12,970 nt of DNA from Kiritimatiellia bacterium. GTDB lineage: Bacteria; Verrucomicrobiota; Kiritimatiellia; SLAD01. The stretch is taken from contig SLLF01000129.1 of NCBI GenBank assembly GCA_007134175.1, forward strand, positions 1-12,970. The letters are read 5' to 3'. Each line of letters starts with the position of its first letter. Within the stretch, counting starts at the first letter, position 1. Under the pieces are notes generated by a model, which searched no databases, was not told the DNA's origin, and saw only the letters and a list, made by a program, of their open reading frames with translations. This document shows positions 7,766 to 12,970 of the stretch, piece after piece. The position numbers were made by a program, and so were the translations under genes.

Positions 7766-7957
7766 TCCCCTCACGAGGGCCCGGTGCAGCCGGTTTTCCC
7801 GGGTTCAACATTGGGATACCCAAGGCGAACTCGTACTCGTGTTCGTAATTGGAATCGATGTCCCAGCTTATGTCTAATTCTCATATCTATTGAGGATTAC
7901 CCATGATTCGAGCTTCTCCCCCTCTTTTCCTTACTACCATGTTTCCGCAGCCAGAGG

Positions 7958-8010
7958 TTAGGGCGAAAGACAAGGGGAGAAAAACGCTATTCCTTAATCT
8001 TTCGCCCTAA
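7958..8010. terminator. 13-bp inverted repeat, possible bidirectional terminator or dispersed repeat
   Basis: TTAGGGCGAAAGA (7958-7970) and TCTTTCGCCCTAA (7998-8010) are perfect inverted arms around a 27-base loop. The position between the 3' ends of convergent genes fits a bidirectional terminator. There is no long T-run directly after either arm (TCTTTT follows on the plus strand), and the loop is large, so an intrinsic terminator is not certain. It could instead be a small dispersed repeat. Confidence 0.45.
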
Positions 8011-8021
8011 TCTTTTGCCCT
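7996..8021. repeat. Two-copy 13-base tandem repeat
   Basis: AATCTTTCGCCCT (7996-8008) is followed directly by AATCTTTTGCCCT (8009-8021), one difference. The left arm at 7958-7970 is a further copy in inverted orientation, so the motif is present about three times in 64 bases. Confidence 0.7.
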
Positions 8022-8067
8022 TATCTCACGTTCTGACGCAGATTGTGCCCTTTACCGGTAGCGACCC

Positions 8068-9114
8068 TCAACGCCCGGACCGGTCCACGGTGGTTGTGCC
8101 GTCCACCCACAGACCGTCGCACATCAAGGTGACCGGCCACTGGGGAATGCCGACGTTATGGGCCTGCAATTTTGCCACCAATAATTCCACTGCGCAGCAA
8201 GCCCGGTGCAGCCCGTTTTGATAGACGCCGCTCAATCCGCAATCCGGGGACGGCACATCTAGAAAAGCCACCTCCATGTCTTCCGGCACGCGTACTCTCT
8301 CTTCCTTCAACCAAGCCAACACCGAATTTCGCGGGGATGGCAGTAACAGGGTGTCCGGCTGATGGCGGTTGATCCATTTCATGAAATCGGTCTTGTTGAA
8401 TCCCTCGCTGCCGCTGGTCAGCACCGGGATGCGATCCCGTTTTGGCCACTTGGTCTGTTCGAGCAGGAACCCTGCGTGGGATTGGCGTTCGGTGCGCAGG
8501 TCCGCCCGCTCGTAAAGGGCGAAGCCGATGCGGCGACTCCCGTAGCGCATCAGCCGCTGCACGGCCATTTCCGTATTATGAACATGATGGCTGGCCACCC
8601 GGTCCAAGGCCGGCGCAACGACGGACTGGCTAAGCAATATACCGGCAAAAAAGTCCCAGCGCAGATCCAGCACGCGACCGGGCGTCTGTGCCACACCGAC
8701 CAGTACACCGCGTATACCACGGGCTCGGAGTATCTGGCTTAAACGCCGGTCCGTCATACCATCACGCCCGGCAAAGAAGACGTCCACGTCATAGCCCAGC
8801 TCTCCGGCCCGATCGCGGATCGCTTCAATGAGCTGGTCGGGCGTGGACTCGTCGCTGGGCTTCTTGTTCTCGCACCGAAAATCAATATGCGCCAATACCG
8901 CCCGACCCGGGCTCCGATGGCATTGTTGCAAATGCATGCCCAGCTCCCGCAATCGCGGATCGGGCCGGTAGCCCATGCGATCGGCCACTTCCTTGACGTG
9001 CTCCCGGGTGGCTTGGCTGATCAGCGGGTGATTACGCAGCGCCATGGACACCGTCGTCCGCGACAACCGGGCCTCGCCGGCCACGTCCCGAATGGTCACG
9101 CGGCTGGCGCTCAC
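8068..9114 (-). CDS. LacI-family transcriptional regulator
   Basis: The 348-residue product opens with a LacI-type helix-turn-helix: VTIRDVAGEARLSRTTVSMALRNHP at residues 6-30, then a helix ending MGYRPDPRL. From about residue 70 a periplasmic-binding-protein-like effector domain follows (ARGIRGVLVGVAQ, YGSRRIGFALYER, VAFLDVPSPDCGLSGVYQ). The frame is open from 9174, but I prefer GTG at 9112-9114: it gives the normal short lead to the HTH and overlaps the hydrolase stop as GTGA, suggesting translational coupling. GTG at 9097-9099 is another option. The usual LacI hinge helix after Y-x-P-x is not typical here (PDPRLRELGMHLQ). As the last gene of the sulfatase-heparinase-esterase operon it probably controls that operon and senses a sugar from the degraded glycan. 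Its operator, expected upstream of the sulfatase, is outside the window. Confidence 0.88.
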   Translation of the reverse strand: MSASRVTIRDVAGEARLSRTTVSMALRNHPLISQATREHVKEVADRMGYRPDPRLRELGMHLQQCHRSPGRAVLAHIDFRCENKKPSDESTPDQLIEAIRDRAGELGYDVDVFFAGRDGMTDRRLSQILRARGIRGVLVGVAQTPGRVLDLRWDFFAGILLSQSVVAPALDRVASHHVHNTEMAVQRLMRYGSRRIGFALYERADLRTERQSHAGFLLEQTKWPKRDRIPVLTSGSEGFNKTDFMKWINRHQPDTLLLPSPRNSVLAWLKEERVRVPEDMEVAFLDVPSPDCGLSGVYQNGLHRACCAVELLVAKLQAHNVGIPQWPVTLMCDGLWVDGTTTVDRSGR

Positions 9115-10256
9115 CGCGGCAGATGGGTGTAGGGATGGCGGTTGTAGGCGACCGACGTCGCTTGGTCGAACCACTGTCCGTTAATGAAGTCCAGCAGGGT
9201 TCCCCAGTCCTCCGGGGTATGCGCATGCGGTCCGGGCCGCAAGGTAAAGGCTAAGCGGTCTGGCTGGCCCAGCAAGCGATAAACCGGACGGGCGGCCTCG
9301 GCCGCCAGGACCATGCCTTCAGGATTGGACCACCGATCATCCAGCGCATAGGTCAGCAGCAGCGGACGCGGCGCCATTAGCGCTAGTAATTCATGTTGAT
9401 CGAAAGACCATGACCGGTTCTGCTGTACATGATCGCGCAGCCGTGGGCCCACCCATGAAGGGAAGGTGTTGGCGATCTGCAGCGTTTCCCCGCCATGCCC
9501 GATATAGCGCGACAGCGACGCACCACAGGTGCCCGAACCGTTGCTGTTGACCAGCGTGATCCGCTCATCCGTGGCCCCGGCCACCAACGTCGTCTTCCCC
9601 CCGCGAGAGTGTCCACTGATGGCCACCCGGTCGGTATCGATGAACGGCAGTTGATAGAGCAAATCCACACAGCGGTGGTACCCCCAGGCCCAGGCGCTGA
9701 TGGCGCCAAAGGTGTGGTCCGGATAGATTTCATACAAGCCCCCACGGCGCCGGTTACGGCCCGGATCGGGGGCCTGGCCCCGGGGCGCATAGCGGCACGG
9801 GGTCTCGTCCTTGACGGAGCCCTGATCTTCCGCCAATTCCGTGCGGTTGAAGACCACCAAGGCACAACCGGCCGCCAATATGCGTTGTACCAGTTCATCG
9901 GTCACGTACCACCAGCAGCCATCACCGGTAATAATGGCGGGATGGGGGTCGGGGTTGTCGGGCACCAGCACCCGGGCACAGAAGGAAAACGGCCGCTGTC
10001 CGCCATGGCAATGGATGCGGTACGAGATATTCAAAGGCCGGTCCGGCCAGCGCTTGCTGCGGTTATGACAGAGGGTTTCGATTTGAGTTCCCTCCGGTTC
10101 CGGCGGCAGTCCGCCGTACATCAGGTCGACGATCTCCTGCCGTAGCGCGGGGACGTGCGCCCGCCAAGCCTCGGGCGAATCCACGCGCCCGGTGGACGGG
10201 TTCAGCGGGTCGGACACCGGCAACTGATTGATGATAGGTGTAGTGGGATAGTTCAT
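9111..10256 (-). CDS. Alpha/beta hydrolase resembling CE15 glucuronoyl esterases
   Basis: The 381-residue protein has the nucleophile elbow GHSRGGKTTLVAGA (Ser217, followed by Arg218 as in CE15), then VNSNGSGTCGASLSRYIG with GGETLQIANTFPSW, close to the CE15 pattern around the second half of the active site. Near the C-terminus DDRWSNPEGMVLAAEAARPVYRLLG precedes PHAHTPEDW; one of His344/His346 is the likely catalytic base. CE15 enzymes hydrolyse esters of glucuronic acid, for example 4-O-methyl-glucuronoyl esters. Without a structure the acid residue cannot be assigned, and a related acetyl-esterase role is possible. No signal peptide is visible, whereas characterised CE15 enzymes are usually exported. 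It starts 15 bases after the heparinase-like gene and overlaps the LacI gene by four bases, so it belongs to this operon. Confidence 0.75.
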   Translation of the reverse strand: MNYPTTPIINQLPVSDPLNPSTGRVDSPEAWRAHVPALRQEIVDLMYGGLPPEPEGTQIETLCHNRSKRWPDRPLNISYRIHCHGGQRPFSFCARVLVPDNPDPHPAIITGDGCWWYVTDELVQRILAAGCALVVFNRTELAEDQGSVKDETPCRYAPRGQAPDPGRNRRRGGLYEIYPDHTFGAISAWAWGYHRCVDLLYQLPFIDTDRVAISGHSRGGKTTLVAGATDERITLVNSNGSGTCGASLSRYIGHGGETLQIANTFPSWVGPRLRDHVQQNRSWSFDQHELLALMAPRPLLLTYALDDRWSNPEGMVLAAEAARPVYRLLGQPDRLAFTLRPGPHAHTPEDWGTLLDFINGQWFDQATSVAYNRHPYTHLPR

Positions 10257-10271
10257 AATCTTCTCTCGATT

Positions 10272-12341
10272 TCAGCTCACCTTGTCCAGGGTCCAGTGAC
10301 CATTGGCTGCCTGCACCCGCCAGGTCCGGTCGGCACCCTGCTCACGGATTTGCATCGCGGTCGCGTCCGGGCAGACGCTTAATTGCCAGCGCACCCGTTT
10401 ATCCGGGCTTTCCAGCATGGGGCCTTCCGCGTCCTCGCGCAGATGCCAGCCCGCCACGCGGCCATACGAGTCCACCGCTATGGCATGCACCACCGTCCGC
10501 TCCCGCACCGGTTCCTTCTCTTTCCATGAATAGCCCAGGCCGCTGCCGGGCCGTCCTTCCCCTCGTTGGCCCGGTTCCGGATGGTAGCGGTCATGGATAA
10601 TGGCGTTCTGCGTTTTGCCCGGTTGGCCGCCGCCCAAATGAAAACAGGTCATGCCTGCCGCCCCCCGCCGGGCCACGATCCGGTCAGGCGGTACCGGTTT
10701 CAGTTCCAAATTGTTGTCGCGGTTGTTGAACATCCAGTTCCAAATGGTCCGTACCGGCTCGTCGCTGACAATGCGATCCACGATAAACAGGGCATGCGTG
10801 CCGCACAGGAACCAGAAGCGCGCAAACTGCCGGATCGGGGCGCCATACAAGGCGGCGGCATCCGAGCCAACAACCGTCAATGCATCCCATTGCTGGGCCA
10901 GCAAACGGTGCCCGCCCCGGTCATACGGGGCATCGATCCGGCGCGTCTGCAAATCTATATAGCGTTTCCCACTTCTCGTCTGCGCCAGCGTGCATACGTC
11001 AGGGGCACCTTTTCCCTCACACGACCGCGGAAACTCGAACGTACAGGTGTTGTGGGACGTTGTGGCTACATCCAGCGGCCGGATGGAATTACGATAGCAG
11101 GCGTGACCGGGATCGACCAGTAAGCGTTCGCGGTTATGCACCAAAATGAAATGGTTAAGGTCGAAGTGCAGATGGCCGGCACCATGCAGCGGATCACCCC
11201 CCCCACGAACCGCCAGGACCGTGCGTCCATCCCACGCATCGCGCGCCAGCACATCGCCATTGCTAAACGCCATCAGCGTGGGCAGTTCGGCTTGCTGTGG
11301 CGCAAGGGCCGGCACCGCCGCCGCCAGTAGCGCTACGGACAAAAATCCATAATCCTGGACAAAACCGCTCTTGGCCTTTCCGGTCTGACTGATATCCGGG
11401 GTATACAACTCGTCAAACAACCAGCGCGCCAAGCCCGCTTCAACCGGATAGTCCGCCGCTCCCCGGCTGGCGATGTGGAGGAGCAGATCGGCCGACGGCC
11501 TGAATATTGCGGCACTATCGTTGAAGTTGGCGGCTCGCGGCAGCGCCGTTGCGCCCCAACCACTGAGCGGTTTGCGATAAAAGTAGCTGGCCACCTGCCA
11601 ACGTGGCATATGCACGTAAGGGGCAATCGGCAGGGTAGGCTCTAATGCGGGTTGGCGACGGGTCAATACTTCACGGATCATCATGATGTGATAGGCCGCA
11701 TAATTGCCATATTGCAGCGATTCGCCGTACGATCCGTCCGGTTGTAATATTTCCAGACAGCAGCCGTATTCATCCACCGCGCGATCCAGGGCGCTACGGT
11801 CATCCAGCACGGCAGCGGTAACCGCATAGGCTGCCGCCAGGATGCAGCGCCAATTGTCCAGCCTACCATTCTGATCCAGCCACCGCGCGCACAGCGGGAG
11901 GGCGCGTCCGGACAAAACCGATTCAACCTCATCGCGCGCAGCGCCAGTCAGTACGTCAGGCGCCAAATCCAAAGCGGTAGCAATCGCCCGGGACATGTGA
12001 GCCGTTTCCAAATAGCCCATGGGCGGCTGAGGGACACGGCTACGGAACCAAGGGCCGATCCAATCATCTTCATCGAGACGGACCAGTGACAACAGCGTAT
12101 CCCGCAACCAAATAGCCAGGCGATCATCCGGCTGCAGCGTCCAGGCCATGGCCGCGTCGGTCAGGTATTGCGCCGTACAAAACCACCATTGCGATTCACG
12201 ATTCGGCCCGTGCAATCCCGGGGATTCCGCCCGGGCCAGCGCCCGGTTGCGCAAGGCCCAGAACAGATCGTCACCCACCGCGTTATCTTTCCTGAAAGCG
12301 TCAAATCGGTTACGCTCGTCAGCGGTCAAAAACAGACTCAT
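10272..12341 (-). CDS. Heparinase II/III-family protein, putative polysaccharide lyase
   Basis: The 689-residue protein has the two-part layout of the family. Residues about 1-340 form a predicted alpha/alpha toroid with LDNWRCILAAAYA (161-173) and DGSYGESLQYGNYAAYHI (202-219; Tyr211 or Tyr214 could be the catalytic tyrosine). Residues about 355-689 form the beta-sandwich heparinase II/III C-terminal domain, with GAGHLHFDLNHFILVHNRERLLVDPGHACYRN (387-418) and SHNTCTF (429-435); the His/Asp residues there match conserved metal or active-site positions. Family members cleave uronic-acid-containing glycans such as heparan sulfate or alginate by beta-elimination; the substrate here is not known. 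No signal peptide is visible, so intracellular action on oligosaccharides is likely. It starts 12 bases after the sulfatase stop, with a weak GAGAG upstream of the ATG, and is followed 15 bases later by the esterase gene. Confidence 0.82.
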   Translation of the reverse strand: MSLFLTADERNRFDAFRKDNAVGDDLFWALRNRALARAESPGLHGPNRESQWWFCTAQYLTDAAMAWTLQPDDRLAIWLRDTLLSLVRLDEDDWIGPWFRSRVPQPPMGYLETAHMSRAIATALDLAPDVLTGAARDEVESVLSGRALPLCARWLDQNGRLDNWRCILAAAYAVTAAVLDDRSALDRAVDEYGCCLEILQPDGSYGESLQYGNYAAYHIMMIREVLTRRQPALEPTLPIAPYVHMPRWQVASYFYRKPLSGWGATALPRAANFNDSAAIFRPSADLLLHIASRGAADYPVEAGLARWLFDELYTPDISQTGKAKSGFVQDYGFLSVALLAAAVPALAPQQAELPTLMAFSNGDVLARDAWDGRTVLAVRGGGDPLHGAGHLHFDLNHFILVHNRERLLVDPGHACYRNSIRPLDVATTSHNTCTFEFPRSCEGKGAPDVCTLAQTRSGKRYIDLQTRRIDAPYDRGGHRLLAQQWDALTVVGSDAAALYGAPIRQFARFWFLCGTHALFIVDRIVSDEPVRTIWNWMFNNRDNNLELKPVPPDRIVARRGAAGMTCFHLGGGQPGKTQNAIIHDRYHPEPGQRGEGRPGSGLGYSWKEKEPVRERTVVHAIAVDSYGRVAGWHLREDAEGPMLESPDKRVRWQLSVCPDATAMQIREQGADRTWRVQAANGHWTLDKVS

Positions 12342-12353
12342 TTGATTGGCTCT

Positions 12354-12970
12354 CTATTTTAGTTGGCATGTATCCTGGTGGTGCTGCTGCCAAGCCCGCA
12401 GCCGAACCGTCATGGCCTCTATCCGGTCCCGGCAGTCGGCATCACCGGCGCGATTGACCAATTCACAGGGGTCGTCATTGAGGTTGAACAACTCCGGCGT
12501 GTCATCGTCGCTGCGATTCAACTTCCAACCGTCCGGCGCAACGAGGCTGCGCCACTGCTGGGTGGCGACGCGGCGGTCCGCTGCAAACTCGGCGTGTTCC
12601 GCGCCTTGTCCACGGCTGCACCATTCCACCACCACATCGCGCGGTTCATAAGTCGCCCCCTGTGCCACCGGCAACAGCGATTGGCCGGGTAGCGCTGGAT
12701 CGGGTGGCAACCCCATGGCATCAATAAGCGTGGGCGCGACGTCAATCAAACTCGCCGGCGCGGCAATTCGTTGTCCTGCGCCTCCCGGCAACCGGATCAT
12801 CAACGGTACGCGAGTCGCTTCGTTATACATCACGCTCTTGGTTAACAACGCATGGTCGCCGGCCATTTCACCGTGGTCGCTGCAAAAAACGATGATCGTG
12901 TTGTCCAGCAATCCGTTGCTTTCCAGCGCATTCAACATGCGGCCGAGGGCATTGTCGACCAGTTTCACCA
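12354..12970 (-). CDS. Sulfatase, C-terminal part (5' end outside window)
   Basis: Only the last 204 residues and the stop (TAG at 12354-12356) are inside the window; the catalytic Cys/Ser motif (CxPSR-type) near the N-terminus is not visible, so activation type cannot be judged. The visible part has TIIVFCSDHGEMAGDH followed by LLTK and RVPLMIRLPG, the conserved metal- and sulfate-binding region of S1 arylsulfatases, then APTLIDAMGLPPD, GQSLLP and the C-terminal PELFNLNDDPCELVN typical of the family. The leading GTG at 12966-12968 is an internal valine codon rather than a start, because the catalytic domain must lie further upstream. It is the first visible gene of the right operon and would remove sulfate esters from the glycan or its fragments. 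Confidence 0.88.
   Translation of the reverse strand, partial: VKLVDNALGRMLNALESNGLLDNTIIVFCSDHGEMAGDHALLTKSVMYNEATRVPLMIRLPGGAGQRIAAPASLIDVAPTLIDAMGLPPDPALPGQSLLPVAQGATYEPRDVVVEWCSRGQGAEHAEFAADRRVATQQWRSLVAPDGWKLNRSDDDTPELFNLNDDPCELVNRAGDADCRDRIEAMTVRLRAWQQHHQDTCQLK

Larger units (their letters stand above)
7766..8067. other. Intergenic region between convergent genes
   Basis: These 302 bases separate the ends of the FAD and LacI genes. Apart from the inverted and tandem repeat at 7958-8021 and a doubtful 35-codon frame at 7903-8010, I see no gene or RNA. A+T content is visibly higher in about 7840-8040 than in the flanking genes. Confidence 0.6.

Noticed and set aside
7903..8010. 35-codon open frame with a GAGG seven bases before its ATG
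   Set aside because: It runs through the inverted repeat, ends inside it, and its product has no recognisable feature. Most likely a chance frame.

Overview
This GC-rich window looks like a polysaccharide-utilisation region from a bacterium of the PVC group (Verrucomicrobiota, Kiritimatiellota or Lentisphaerota). That placement is an inference. It rests on the mix of an exosortase-sorted PEP-CTERM protein with an autotransporter-like beta-strand passenger, DUF4838 proteins, an FAD_oxidored-family oxidoreductase, a sulfatase, a heparinase II/III-like protein and a LacI regulator. No rRNA, tRNA, CRISPR array, transposase or prophage gene was seen.

Left block (1-6195, minus strand). In transcription order it holds: (i) a 1092-residue exported protein joining a beta-strand passenger domain (A) to a DUF4838 glycosidase-like module (B); (ii) a separate PEP-CTERM passenger protein (A'), homologous to A; (iii) a separate exported DUF4838 protein (B'), homologous to B, whose 3' end runs off the window. 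The same two-part design therefore occurs once fused and once as two adjacent genes. In the fusion the join falls just after the PEP motif that in A' begins the sorting signal. Parts of A and A' are nearly identical at DNA level, while neighbouring parts have diverged.

Middle (6196-8067). A 232-base divergent intergenic region with one operator-like palindrome separates the left block from a plus-strand FAD-dependent oxidoreductase. After that gene comes a 302-base gap between convergent genes. It contains a 13-bp perfect inverted repeat whose right arm also starts a tandem repeat; it may be a bidirectional terminator or a dispersed repeat.

Right block (8068-12970, minus strand). This is a tight operon: sulfatase (5' end outside the window), heparinase II/III-like protein, CE15-like (glucuronoyl-esterase-like) alpha/beta hydrolase, and a LacI-family regulator whose likely GTG start overlaps the hydrolase stop by four bases. 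Gaps are 12 bases, 15 bases, then the overlap.

Working model (inference): the exported DUF4838 and passenger proteins act on or bind a polysaccharide at the cell surface. The right operon then removes sulfate, cleaves or processes uronic-acid-containing oligosaccharides and hydrolyses uronoyl esters, under control of the LacI protein, which senses a breakdown product. The heparinase-like protein and esterase show no signal peptide, which points to action inside the cell. The substrate cannot be read from the sequence.
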